Shown here: positions 25,266-34,156 of the stretch, one piece after another
Numbering within the stretch: the stretch's first letter is position 1
Layout: every line of letters starts with the position of its first letter
Origin: Salaquimonas sp041736675
GTDB taxonomy: Bacteria; Pseudomonadota; Alphaproteobacteria; Rhizobiales; Rhizobiaceae
Direction: 5' to 3'
Length of the DNA stretch: 64,000 nt
Assembly (NCBI GenBank): GCA_041736675.1
Contig: JBGSTD010000047.1
Location: 124,001-188,000, forward strand
The notes under the pieces: model-generated
Database searches by the model: none
What the model was told of the DNA's origin: nothing
What the model saw: the letters and a program-made list of their open reading frames with translations, nothing else
Position numbers and translations under genes: made by a program

Positions 25266-26717
25266 ATGCAGATCACCAGCCCCACGTTCAAGAACAACGC
25301 CCGTGATGCGCTCAAGGATGAACAACTCCAAAAAGCCCTCGGGCATGTCAAACATAATTTCATCGACAAGCGGGCCAAGGCGGTGGCAGATCTGCCGGAA
25401 TTCGATGCCTTGCGCGATTCTGCCATCGAAATCAAAAATCATGTTCTGGCCAATCTTGATGTTTATCTGGAAACGTTTGAAGCCAATGTTCTGAAAAACG
25501 GCGGCCAGGTCCACTGGGCAGCGACTGCCAGCGATGCGCGCGGGCAAATTCTCGATATTTGCCGACGCGTTGGTGCAAAGACCGTCACCAAGGGCAAGTC
25601 GATGATTTCCGAGGAGATTGGCCTCAACGAGTTTCTTGAGGCCAGTGATGTTCAGCCGATTGAAACGGATCTGGGCGAATATATCATCCAGCTGCGCGGT
25701 GAGCATCCGAGCCATATCATTGCACCGGCGGTACACCTCAATATCGGGCAAGTGCGTGAGGAGTTCCAAAAGCAGCACACCCATCTGCCGGCAGACAGGG
25801 AACTTGAAGCCCCCGAAAGCCTGCTCTTGGAAGCGCGCGGCATTTTGAGGGAGAAGTTCCAGAAAGCCGATGTGGGAATTACCGGGGCAAATTTCCTTGT
25901 TGCGGAAACAGGAACAACCATCATCGTCACCAATGAGGGCAATGGCGATCTCACGCAGACCCTGCCGAGGGTGCACATTGTCATCGCCTCGATTGAAAAA
26001 ATCGTGCCGACACTTGAGGACATGAGCCAGATCATCCGTATTCTGGCACGCTCGGCAACCGGCCAGGAAATGTCTGTCTATACCACGCTTTCGACCGGCC
26101 CTCGCCGCAAGGGAGATTTGGACGGCCCGGAAGAGTTTCATGTCATACTGCTTGACAATGGCCGCTCTGACATGATTGGCACGGAGTTCCAGGACATGTT
26201 GCGCTGTATCAGGTGCGGCGCGTGCATGAACCATTGTCCGGTTTATCATGCGGTTGGCGGCCATGCCTACGGCTGGGTTTATCCTGGCCCGATGGGCTCT
26301 GTCCTGACACCCAAATTCATTGGTGTCGACAAGGCAGGACATTTGCCGAATGCATCGACATTCTGCGGGCGATGCGAAGCGGTTTGCCCGATGAAAATTC
26401 CGCTCCCAAAGATGATGCGTCACTGGCGCGAACAGGAATTTGAAAAACACCTCTCTCCTCCCAGCCATCGGCGAAATCTGGCGATGTGGGCATGGACCGC
26501 AAAACGTCCTGCCCTCTACAGGTTTGCCACCAGATTGGCAGCACGTGCGCTCTGGATTCTGGGCGGAACCAAAAAGAGGACCGGATTTCTGCCGCTTTCG
26601 GGAGAATGGACAAAATACCGCGACATGCCAACGCCCGAAGGATCGACGTTTATGGCTCAGTGGAAATCAGGCGTGCGCCCGGCAAAATCAGGCGGGAAAA
26701 GCGGAGCTGCATCATGA
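25266..26717 (+). CDS. lutB: L-lactate oxidation iron-sulfur protein
   Basis: 483 residues. The N-terminal LUD domain (RAKAVADLPEFDALRDSAIEIKNHVLANLD, SMISEEIGLNEFLE, ADVGITGANFLVAETGT) is followed by two 4Fe-4S motifs, CIRCGACMNHCPVY and CGRCEAVCPMKIPLP, and a C-terminal tail. It is the electron-carrying subunit of the LutABC lactate complex. Its stop overlaps the lutC start (ATGA). Confidence 0.93.
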   Translation: MQITSPTFKNNARDALKDEQLQKALGHVKHNFIDKRAKAVADLPEFDALRDSAIEIKNHVLANLDVYLETFEANVLKNGGQVHWAATASDARGQILDICRRVGAKTVTKGKSMISEEIGLNEFLEASDVQPIETDLGEYIIQLRGEHPSHIIAPAVHLNIGQVREEFQKQHTHLPADRELEAPESLLLEARGILREKFQKADVGITGANFLVAETGTTIIVTNEGNGDLTQTLPRVHIVIASIEKIVPTLEDMSQIIRILARSATGQEMSVYTTLSTGPRRKGDLDGPEEFHVILLDNGRSDMIGTEFQDMLRCIRCGACMNHCPVYHAVGGHAYGWVYPGPMGSVLTPKFIGVDKAGHLPNASTFCGRCEAVCPMKIPLPKMMRHWREQEFEKHLSPPSHRRNLAMWAWTAKRPALYRFATRLAARALWILGGTKKRTGFLPLSGEWTKYRDMPTPEGSTFMAQWKSGVRPAKSGGKSGAAS

Positions 26718-27379
26718 GCAAATCTTTTATCCTCGGTAAAATAAAGACGCAGATCGCGTCGGGTATATCGGAAGAAAAACGGCTTGTAGCGATCAGGCAG
26801 CGCCTTGATGTGCATCAAACCGGTGTATTGCCTGACATGCCAACGACACGGATAAAGCAGGTCAACCGCTTTATTGAAAAGGTGTTCGCCTCGCAGGCAA
26901 GCCTTGAAAGAATTTCCAGGCGCAACGCGATTGCAGCAATCGGTGATTTTTTGCGCGCGCACAATCTGCCTGCCGAAATCCGGATGGGCAGCGATCCCAG
27001 ACTTGACGCTATTCGCAAGAGCGCCGGTAAAATGCTTGTCATCAAGGATGGCAGGAGCGACGGGCTGGACCTGGTTAGTCTGAGCCATGCAGAAGCAGGC
27101 ATTGTCGAAACAGGAACACTGGCGCTGTTTTCGGGTCCTGAAAACCCGACGACCCTTAATTTTCTGCCGGAAAATCACATTGTGATGATCAATGAAAAGG
27201 ATATTGTCCGGCATTATGAAGACATTTGGACGATTATCCGCACCCGATACGGGCAAGGCAATATGCCAAGGACCATGAATTTCATTACCGGTCCGTCGCG
27301 TTCGGCGGATATTGAACAGACATTGCTACTGGGCGCGCACGGGCCAATCCGGTTGCATGTGTTGTTATTGCGGGACTGA
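26714..27379 (+). CDS. lutC: L-lactate oxidation protein, LUD-domain subunit
   Basis: 221 residues from ATG 26714, overlapping the lutB stop. The LUD domain is recognised by DGLDLVSLSHAEAGIVETGTLALFSGPENPTTLNFLPENHIVMI and by the C-terminal NFITGPSRSADIEQTLLLGAHGP(I/V)RLHVLLL. It completes the LutABC set. The next gene starts two bases after its stop. Confidence 0.93.
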   Translation: MSKSFILGKIKTQIASGISEEKRLVAIRQRLDVHQTGVLPDMPTTRIKQVNRFIEKVFASQASLERISRRNAIAAIGDFLRAHNLPAEIRMGSDPRLDAIRKSAGKMLVIKDGRSDGLDLVSLSHAEAGIVETGTLALFSGPENPTTLNFLPENHIVMINEKDIVRHYEDIWTIIRTRYGQGNMPRTMNFITGPSRSADIEQTLLLGAHGPIRLHVLLLRD

Positions 27380-27381
27380 TC

Positions 27382-28023
27382 ATGACGCTGCAGAACCGTG
27401 TCTGTCCTGACGGTTCGTTGCATGCAAACACCGCGCGTGGCTTTTTCACCGGCAATCGGGGAATTATCCACGATCCTGTCAAAAAGCAACTTGTTGGAAG
27501 ACGCTGGACGACGCCTGCGTGGATTTGCTGTTCGCTGGAGTGGAAGGGAAAAAGGCGTGAGGTCTGGGGCCGGAACGGTCCGAACCGTTCTGCCGGATGG
27601 AGCGAATTGTTTTTTCTTGACGAGGTTACTGCCCTTGCAGCCGGACATCGCCCCTGCCATTTGTGCCGAAGACAAGCCGCGATACAATTTCATTTTGCTT
27701 ATTGTTCAGCCAATGGCGAAATGGATGCTGCGGCGAAGAATGCGCTCCTGCACCGCGAGCGCTGGCAATCGTCCAAACAAAAGCCGGAACCTCTTACCGG
27801 CGACGCACTACGAAGTTTGCCGGACGGTGTCATGATCAAATCAGGATTTGGTTTTCTTGCGATCAGGAACAAAAAACTGTTGCGCTGGGATTTTGGCGGA
27901 TATGGCGAACCACACGAAATTGCCAGCTTGCACAAGCAGCCAATACAACTGGTGACACCGGCTTCTGTCATCGGTGCTTTTGCTATGGGATATCAACCTG
28001 TTTGGCATTCATCGGCATCTTGA
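27382..28023 (+). CDS. Conserved protein with Ada-like Cys motif
   Basis: 213 residues, starting two bases after lutC. I recall similar uncharacterised proteins in Hyphomicrobiales. Residues 77-97 (FFLDEVTALAAGHRPCHLCRR) closely resemble the Zn-binding end of the Ada N-terminal domain (FF...A-AAGFRPCKRC-P). Besides Cys92 and Cys95 there is a Cys49-Cys50 pair, so four Cys could bind a metal, but the Ada PSCPARHA-type first half is not visible. The rest includes GRRWTTPAWICC and LLRWDFGGYGEP. There is no Cys in an alkyltransferase PCHR context. Function unknown; context gives a lactate operon upstream and rsmE downstream. Confidence 0.7.
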   Translation: MTLQNRVCPDGSLHANTARGFFTGNRGIIHDPVKKQLVGRRWTTPAWICCSLEWKGKRREVWGRNGPNRSAGWSELFFLDEVTALAAGHRPCHLCRRQAAIQFHFAYCSANGEMDAAAKNALLHRERWQSSKQKPEPLTGDALRSLPDGVMIKSGFGFLAIRNKKLLRWDFGGYGEPHEIASLHKQPIQLVTPASVIGAFAMGYQPVWHSSAS

Positions 28024-28055
28024 AAACTCAAGCCGATTGGGCCAATGCTGCCGTG

Positions 28056-28796
28056 ATGGAAAGATATGATTTCAAAACGCAGCGCCTGTATGTCAACCAT
28101 GCCCTGAAAGAAGGCGGCACGGTTGAAGCGGACCGCTCACAGGCCAATTATCTGCTGAATGTACTTAGGCTCAAGGAAGGCGCGAATGTGCTGCTTTTTA
28201 ACGGCATGGACGGCGAATGGCTGGCCAAAATTCAACCTTCAGGCAGAAAGGCCTGTATCCTGAAATTGGTTCGCCGCACCCGCCCCCAGCCGGCGGCATA
28301 TTCGCTGCGCTATTGCTTTGCACCGCTCAAACAGGCCCGGCTTGACTACATGATCCAGAAGGCAGTTGAAATGGGAGCCGGAATATTACAGCCGGTCTTG
28401 ACGCATCACACTCAAATATCCAAGTTGAACACGGAACGGATGCGCGCCAATGCGCTCGAAGCTGCTGAGCAATGCGGCATTCTTTCCATTCCAAAATGCG
28501 AGGAACCCATGAAATTGGCATTACTGCTTGATCATTGGGATGAAGGTCAAACACTTATCTTTGCAGATGAAAGCGCCGATGGCAAAAACCCCTTGCAAAC
28601 ACTGGCAGACCTTCGCGGGCAAAGTTCCCTTTCGATCCTGATTGGACCGGAAGGCGGGTTTTCCGAAGAGGAACGGGCAATGCTACTCAAACGTCCATTT
28701 GTACGGGCAATTTCCCTTGGCCCACGCATTTTACGCGCTGACACAGCTGCAGTAGCAGCCCTCGCGGCTGTGCAAGCCTCTTGCGGAGACTGGTGA
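28056..28796 (+). CDS. rsmE: 16S rRNA (uracil1498-N3)-methyltransferase
   Basis: 246 residues from ATG 28056 (MERYDFKTQRLYV); the frame is open much further up but overlaps the gene before. RsmE marks: an N-terminal PUA-like part (LNVLRLKEGANVLLFNG), RLDYMIQKAVEMGAGILQPVLT, and the SPOUT knot motifs LIGPEGGFSEEE and ISLGPRILRADTAAVAALA. It methylates U1498 of 16S rRNA in the assembled 30S subunit. Confidence 0.95.
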   Translation: MERYDFKTQRLYVNHALKEGGTVEADRSQANYLLNVLRLKEGANVLLFNGMDGEWLAKIQPSGRKACILKLVRRTRPQPAAYSLRYCFAPLKQARLDYMIQKAVEMGAGILQPVLTHHTQISKLNTERMRANALEAAEQCGILSIPKCEEPMKLALLLDHWDEGQTLIFADESADGKNPLQTLADLRGQSSLSILIGPEGGFSEEERAMLLKRPFVRAISLGPRILRADTAAVAALAAVQASCGDW

Positions 28797-28947
28797 AGCA
28801 AACACAAAACATCAAACTTACCAATGGGAAACAAGGATCACAAAAAACGAAAGACTGAAAGTTTTCCTTGCGGATTTGATGGATGGTTTCTAGAGCTTCT
28901 GTCGGACAGGATTTCCTTTTTATTGAAGACGAAAGCGGACCACTAGA

Positions 28948-30321
28948 ATGGCAAGAGACACTGTAGACGAACGGCCTCTCGAAAATTTCGGGCAAATGGT
29001 TGAATGGTTCGCAATTGGATGCAAGCCCAAGGATCAATGGCGGATTGGCACCGAACACGAGAAGTTTGCCTTTTACAATGAGGACTTCTCACCGGTTCCC
29101 TACGAAGGTGAGCGTGGCATAGAAGCGCTTTTGAACGGCATGAAAGCGGAATTGGGCTGGGAAGCGATTACCGACGAAGGCCGCATTATCGGTCTCGCCG
29201 GAGGCAAGGGCGAAGGAGCGATTTCCATCGAGCCAGGCGGCCAGTTTGAACTTTCCGGTGCTCCGCTGGAAACCATTCACCAGACCTGCCGCGAATCGAA
29301 CCAGCATTTGAGTGCGGTTAAACGGGTTGCAAAAGATCTTGGTATCGGATTTTTGGGAACCGGCTCCAGCCCGCTCTGGAGTTTGGCGGAAACTCCAAAA
29401 ATGCCAAAAAGCCGTTACAAGATAATGACCGAATACATGCCAAAGGTCGGGTCTCGCGGTCTCGACATGATGTACCGTACTGCGACCATTCAAGTTAATC
29501 TCGATTTTTCCGATGAGCGCGACATGCGTCGAAAGCTGCAGACATCGCTCAAGCTGCAGCCTTTGGCATCTGCCCTCTTTGCCAATTCACCGTTTACCGA
29601 AGGCAAGCCCAATGGCGAATTGTCCTGGCGTTCCGGGGTCTGGCATGATGTCGACAACGCACGTGGAGGATATCACGCAGACATGCTCAACGCAGGTTAC
29701 GGCTTTGAAGACTATGCGAAATGGTGCTTCGAACTACCGATGTATTTCATCATCCGCAATGGCAAGTATATCGACATGACGCACATGACCTTCAAGCAGT
29801 TTTTCAATGGCGCTGCATCGAAAGACATGCCGGGCGTGAGCGCAACCATGGGCGACTGGTCTAACCATGTAAGCACGGTTTTCCCTGATGTTCGGCTGAA
29901 ACAGTTCCTTGAAATGCGCGGCGCTGACGGTGGCCGCTGGCGCGGTATCTGCGCACTGCCTGCCCTTTGGGTGGGTCTTCTCTATGATGATGCGGCTCTT
30001 GATGCAGCAGAAGCGCTGGTGAAAGACTGGACAGCTGAAGAGGTCGGTCAGTTGCGCAATGATGTGCCATCAAAGGGGCTGAACGCTGAAATCAGCGGCC
30101 GCTCAATGCTCGATATCGGCAAAGAGATATTGCGCATTTCGAAACAAGGTCTCAAGCAACGTGCGTTCCTCAATAGTGAAGGCTTTGACGAGCGCTTATT
30201 CCTTGTTCCACTTGATGAGGTAATAGCCGCCAAGCGCACCATGGCTGAACATTTGCTATGGCTGTACAACGGACCTTGGGAACAGGATGTCACCCGCGTA
30301 TTTGAGGAAATGGCATTTTAG
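28948..30321 (+). CDS. gshA: Glutamate-cysteine ligase, plant/alphaproteobacterial type
   Basis: 457 residues, the size of the class found in alphaproteobacteria and plants. Conserved parts: WRIGTEHEKFAFY at the substrate site, EGAISIEPGGQFELSGAP, MPKSRYKIMTEYMPKVGSRGLDMMYRTATIQVNLDF and the C-terminal catalytic LW-YNGPWEQDV. It makes gamma-glutamylcysteine, the first step of glutathione synthesis. The ribosome site before ATG 28948 is weak. It is transcribed alone, convergent with the desaturase. Confidence 0.93.
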   Translation: MARDTVDERPLENFGQMVEWFAIGCKPKDQWRIGTEHEKFAFYNEDFSPVPYEGERGIEALLNGMKAELGWEAITDEGRIIGLAGGKGEGAISIEPGGQFELSGAPLETIHQTCRESNQHLSAVKRVAKDLGIGFLGTGSSPLWSLAETPKMPKSRYKIMTEYMPKVGSRGLDMMYRTATIQVNLDFSDERDMRRKLQTSLKLQPLASALFANSPFTEGKPNGELSWRSGVWHDVDNARGGYHADMLNAGYGFEDYAKWCFELPMYFIIRNGKYIDMTHMTFKQFFNGAASKDMPGVSATMGDWSNHVSTVFPDVRLKQFLEMRGADGGRWRGICALPALWVGLLYDDAALDAAEALVKDWTAEEVGQLRNDVPSKGLNAEISGRSMLDIGKEILRISKQGLKQRAFLNSEGFDERLFLVPLDEVIAAKRTMAEHLLWLYNGPWEQDVTRVFEEMAF

Positions 30322-30363
30322 GACTGCGATCGCAGCCCCGCTATTCGAGGAAATTGCACAAAA

Positions 30364-31440
30364 TCAGCTAGCAGACGCAGCAATACGAGCCTGCTGCCTG
30401 AACTGGCGAAACGAAATCATCTTGCGATTTGCCTCATCCCACAATGCAAGTGGAACGCATCTGATGCTTTCGCGAATGGTCAGATGTCCGATTTCACGCA
30501 GTTCTGGATAATCCTTGATGATTTTGGGCAGTTTGTGAAAAGGAATCGCCGCTGACAGGTGATGCACATGGTGGACGCCAATGTTCCCGGTAAGCCACAT
30601 CAGCGGTTTTGGCAGATCATAAAATGAACTGCCGTAAAGTGCGGCGTGTTCACGCTTCCAGTCTTTCTGGCGGTCCCATCTTGTATCTTCAAACTGGTGC
30701 TGGACATAAAAGAGCCAGACGCCCGCCGATGCAGCAACCAGAACAACCGGAATGTGGATTGCCAAAAAATTGCCCCAACCGATGAAATAGATAAAAAGTC
30801 CGAATACGATGGCAACGGCAATATTCGTTCCCTGGGTGCTGACCCATGGTTTGATGCCCTTGTTCATCATTTGGAAAGGCAGCCGCTGCTTGAGAAAGAA
30901 AACAAAGGCAGGGCCAATGCCGAATAGCACAACGGGATTGCGATAAAGCCGGTATTTCAATTTTCCGAGGGATGAAAGCGACCTGTATTCATCTACCGTG
31001 ATTGTATCGATATCGCCGAAACCGCGCCGGTCCAGATTACCGGAACTGGCGTGGTGCAGAGCATGGGCATGGCGCCAGTATTCATAAGGAGTAAGGGTTA
31101 AAACTCCCAGTGTTCTTCCAATCCAGTCGTTAACCGTCTTCTTGGAGAAAAGCGCGCCGTGGCCGCAATCATGCTGAATTGCAAAAATCCTGATGAGAAG
31201 GCCGCCTGTCGGAATTGTCAACAACAGGGCAAGTAAAACCGAGTATTGCAAAACCAGCCAGCACAAGGCCCAAGCGCCTGCAAACAAGACAATTGTCAGC
31301 CCAGTTTCAAGTAAACCGCGTTTGTCATCCGCTGATTTATAGGCAGATAGCCTAGCCAACCAATTGATCGGCTCGTTCGGTTGCAAGTTTTCCGTACCAC
31401 CGTGGGCAAGGCCCATCGGTCTGCTCATGTGCATATTCAT
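30364..31440 (-). CDS. Membrane fatty acid desaturase (DesA/omega-6-like)
   Basis: 358 residues with four membrane helices and the three di-iron His boxes: HDCGHG, HALHH and HHVHH. The last box reads GVHHVHHLSAAIPFHKLP, typical of acyl-lipid or acyl-CoA delta-12-type desaturases. It inserts a double bond in fatty acyl chains at the inner membrane, probably contributing to cold or membrane adaptation; regiospecificity cannot be read from the sequence. Confidence 0.9.
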   Translation of the reverse strand: MNMHMSRPMGLAHGGTENLQPNEPINWLARLSAYKSADDKRGLLETGLTIVLFAGAWALCWLVLQYSVLLALLLTIPTGGLLIRIFAIQHDCGHGALFSKKTVNDWIGRTLGVLTLTPYEYWRHAHALHHASSGNLDRRGFGDIDTITVDEYRSLSSLGKLKYRLYRNPVVLFGIGPAFVFFLKQRLPFQMMNKGIKPWVSTQGTNIAVAIVFGLFIYFIGWGNFLAIHIPVVLVAASAGVWLFYVQHQFEDTRWDRQKDWKREHAALYGSSFYDLPKPLMWLTGNIGVHHVHHLSAAIPFHKLPKIIKDYPELREIGHLTIRESIRCVPLALWDEANRKMISFRQFRQQARIAASAS

Positions 31441-31597
31441 TGCAAGCTATTTGCCCCTCAGGCCGCATTGATTCTTGAAATGTGTATCAGTTGTTGAGTG
31501 AAATGGGAAAAGCAAATTGTCACAGTAGAGGAAAAATTTGACGCTCTTGTGAATAAAAATTCCGTGATAGTTTCCAAATACTTAGCGCGCGCGCCTA

Positions 31598-31966
31598 TCA
31601 GCGGCGAGGATTGAGGTCGCGAAAGCGCATGTTTTCCTGGCGATCTGTAAATCTGACCTGCACAGAGTTGCCCTTTCTGAGGGTAACCTGACAACCAAAT
31701 TTTATGCTGTCCGGTTCAACATATAGTGAGAAATGGTCAGGAATACCCATAAGGCCGGATACTGTGAGATGTGCGCCCTCTGAAGAAAACTCACGAAGCG
31801 AACAATGAAATCCCTGTGATTGACCATCCACAACCAGCCAGGCCAACCTGTTCAGCCTGCGGTTCTCAAACTTTTTAGGGTCAGGCCGTAATCGCTTTGG
31901 CTGCGGGGCAATACCTGCACGGTCAATTTTTGCAATTTCAGTTCTTGTTGTCGCATTGTTGAGCAA
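31598..31966 (-). CDS. PilZ-domain protein
   Basis: 122 residues. The only start in a suitable place is TTG at 31966, with GGAA eight bases upstream. A short basic N-terminus (KRLRPDPKKFENRRLNRLAWL) holds an RxxxR-type c-di-GMP motif, and SLREFSSEGAHLTV matches the D/NxSxxG motif with Asp replaced by Phe-Ser, so c-di-GMP binding is plausible but not certain. PilZ proteins act as cytosolic c-di-GMP effectors. It shares its upstream region, with a CtrA-type site, with the divergent DUF937 gene. Confidence 0.75.
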   Translation of the reverse strand: MLNNATTRTEIAKIDRAGIAPQPKRLRPDPKKFENRRLNRLAWLVVDGQSQGFHCSLREFSSEGAHLTVSGLMGIPDHFSLYVEPDSIKFGCQVTLRKGNSVQVRFTDRQENMRFRDLNPRR

Positions 31967-32016
31967 TTACTTGTTCCACAGAATTATGTTTCTGAAATCA
32001 AGCTAGTGCAGTATGG

Positions 32017-32031
32017 TTAATGGCAACTTAA
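32017..32031. promoter_or_regulatory. CtrA-type site between pilZ and DUF937 genes
   Basis: TTAA-TGGCAAC-TTAA, an exact TTAA-N7-TTAA match, 51 bp from the pilZ start and 64 bp from the DUF937 start. It could serve either promoter. Confidence 0.6.
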
Positions 32032-32095
32032 GCTGATGAAAAAACATGGGCTTTGATAAAATATCGGCCAGATTTGGCGAAAACGGGAGAAAACC

Positions 32096-33046
32096 ATGAA
32101 CCCTTTGTTTGAAATGCTCACCAATTTGCAGGCTCCCGGTCAGCAGAACTCGATTCAAGAGCAAATGGCCCGACAATTTGGTCTCCAACAGGATCAGGCT
32201 GCCAAGGCTATTGAAGCTTTGATGCCTGCCTTTTCACAAGGATTAAAACGCAACGCGGCTGCAACGCCTTCCGGACTTGCAGCGTTCATGCAGGCGCTGG
32301 CAACCGGAAATCATGCCAATTACCTTCAAAATCCAACGCAGGCTTTTACACCCAAAGGCATGAATGAAGGGAAAGCAATTTTGGGCCACTTGTTTGGTAA
32401 CAAGGAAATCAGCCGTGCAGTTGCAGCCCAGGCTGAGGCCACAAGCGGTGTTTCACAGGCAATCCTGAAACAGATGTTGCCAGCTCTTGCCCCCTTGGTA
32501 ATGGGGGGATTGTTCAAGCAAATGACAGGCCAAACACAGGCTGCGGCCCAAACACAGGCTCAAAGCGCCATGGGCGGCGGCGGTATTCTCGGGCAAATCC
32601 TCGAGGAAATGATGAAGGGCGGTCTTGGCGGAGGTATGGGTGGCGGCCAGCCGCGTTCGCCTCAAAGCCAGCCGCGGGCCAGAAATCCGCTTGAAGAGAT
32701 ACTGGAGCAAATGACAGGCGGAAGAACTGCACCAGGTGGCGGACAGACGACAAATTCCGGTGGCGGGTCACTGGGTGATATTTTCAATGACATGCTGAAA
32801 GGTGGCACTGGTGTCGGCAACCAGCGCCCGGTCGATCCCTATGAACCCCCCGCACAGGAACGCAATTCTCCCTACGGCCAGGAAGCTGCGCCAGAACCGG
32901 ATGAACCGGAGCCGAGCGGATATCCGAAAGGTACCGGGCTTGAAGACCTGTTTGGCGATTTGTTCAAGCCTACGAGGCAGGGCGCACCTAAATATGACAA
33001 GGCAATTGAATCGATCTTTGACCAGTTCATGAAGCCGCGTTCCTGA
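32096..33046 (+). CDS. DUF937-family protein with Gly/Pro/Gln-rich tail
   Basis: 316 residues. The N-terminal ~150 residues are a helical DUF937 domain: repeats of the form ARQFGLQQDQAAKAIEALMPAF and ILKQMLPALAPLVMGGLFKQM. The remainder is low complexity (MGGGGILGQILEEMMKGGLGGGMGGGQP, GGRTAPGGGQTTNSGGG, then Pro/Glu-rich) and ends with an amphipathic GLEDLFGDLFKP and IESIFDQFMKP. The tail is probably disordered. Function unknown. Confidence 0.75.
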   Translation: MNPLFEMLTNLQAPGQQNSIQEQMARQFGLQQDQAAKAIEALMPAFSQGLKRNAAATPSGLAAFMQALATGNHANYLQNPTQAFTPKGMNEGKAILGHLFGNKEISRAVAAQAEATSGVSQAILKQMLPALAPLVMGGLFKQMTGQTQAAAQTQAQSAMGGGGILGQILEEMMKGGLGGGMGGGQPRSPQSQPRARNPLEEILEQMTGGRTAPGGGQTTNSGGGSLGDIFNDMLKGGTGVGNQRPVDPYEPPAQERNSPYGQEAAPEPDEPEPSGYPKGTGLEDLFGDLFKPTRQGAPKYDKAIESIFDQFMKPRS

Positions 33047-33127
33047 AAAATTCCGTCGGGCTGGATTTTAACACTTCTGTTTACGGGTCCTAAACCCCTG
33101 TTGATTTATGATTTTCCTTTCTGAACC

Positions 33128-33154
33128 AGATCTCCATCTTAGAGATCTTTTCTT
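33128..33154 (+). promoter_or_regulatory. Stem-loop in the leader of the ureohydrolase gene
   Basis: AGATCTC (33128-33134) pairs with GAGATCT (33142-33148), followed by TTTTCTTT, just before the AGGAC ribosome site and the start codon at 33167. It could be a weak terminator or attenuator; its effect is not known. Confidence 0.4.
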
Positions 33155-33166
33155 TCGAGGACATCA

Positions 33167-34141
33167 ATGGCAGATCAGTTTTTCAAACCCGTCTCCGGAA
33201 TGGACCTGCCGCGTTTTGCAGGCGTAGCAACTTTCATGCGCCTGCCGCAGGTTGGCCTTGATGATGAACGCATCAAGGATGTCGATATCGGTCTGATCGG
33301 AGCTCCCTGGGATGGAGGGACGACCAACCGCCCCGGGCCGCGCCATGCTCCCCGCCAGATTCGTGATTATTCAACCATGATACGGGCAGGAAACGGCCAT
33401 ACCGGCGTTCGCCCATTTGAGTTGGTCAACTGTGCCGATCTTGGTGATGTCGGACCCAACCCTGCCAGTGTTGATGACAGTCTTCTGCGTTTCGAGACAT
33501 ACTATAGCAGTGTAAAAGCGGCAGGCATACTACCACTGACAGTGGGTGGGGATCATCTCTGCTCTTTGCCGATATTGCGGGCGCTGGCCAAGGATGAACC
33601 ACTTGGAATGATCCATTTTGACAGCCATACCGATCTCTTCCACTCCTATTTCGGCGGGTTCAAATATACCCACGGTACGCCCTTTCGACGCGCCGTCGAA
33701 GAAGGACTGCTCGACCCGAAGCGCGTTTGCATGATCGGTATCAGGGGATCTGCCTATGACACTGAAGATCGTGACTTCGCCAAAAGCGTTGGCATTCGTG
33801 TCATCGCCATTGAAGAATTTTTCGAGCGCGGTGTTGCCGATGTCATGAAAGAGGCACGTGCGATTGCCGGCGATCAGAAAACCTATGTTTCCTATGACAT
33901 TGATTTTGTTGATCCGACTTTCGCACCCGGCACCGGCACACCGGAAATTGGCGGGCCGAACTCGTTTCAGGCAATCGAGGTCATTCGTCATCTGGAGGGT
34001 CTGAATTTTGCGGGCGCGGACCTTGTCGAGGTTTCGCCTCCCTTTGACCAGGCGGGAGGTACCGCCTTTTTGGCCGCCACGCTGATCTTTGAACTGCTGT
34101 GTGTCATGGCAAACGGTGTTGCCGACAGTCGCAAGAAATAA
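33167..34141 (+). CDS. Agmatinase-type ureohydrolase
   Basis: 324 residues. The binuclear Mn site is complete: GGDH, DSHTD and SYDIDFVDPTFAPGTGTPE, and the C-terminal LVEVSPPFDQAGGTAFLAATLIFELL follows. The family hydrolyses agmatine to putrescine and urea, or guanidinobutyrate, guanidinopropionate or other guanidino acids; the substrate loop does not let me choose. The start follows GAGGACATCA. The ABC ATPase gene begins 15 bp downstream. Confidence 0.88.
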   Translation: MADQFFKPVSGMDLPRFAGVATFMRLPQVGLDDERIKDVDIGLIGAPWDGGTTNRPGPRHAPRQIRDYSTMIRAGNGHTGVRPFELVNCADLGDVGPNPASVDDSLLRFETYYSSVKAAGILPLTVGGDHLCSLPILRALAKDEPLGMIHFDSHTDLFHSYFGGFKYTHGTPFRRAVEEGLLDPKRVCMIGIRGSAYDTEDRDFAKSVGIRVIAIEEFFERGVADVMKEARAIAGDQKTYVSYDIDFVDPTFAPGTGTPEIGGPNSFQAIEVIRHLEGLNFAGADLVEVSPPFDQAGGTAFLAATLIFELLCVMANGVADSRKK

Positions 34142-34156
34142 AACCAGGAGCGAAAC

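Noticed and set aside
25083..26468. 461-codon minus-strand frame opposite lutA/lutB
   Set aside because: It is the antisense shadow of clear lut genes, with implausible composition.
28797..28947. Riboswitch or leader RNA before gshA
   Set aside because: No conserved riboswitch motif or terminator/antiterminator pair is visible in the 151-bp gap.
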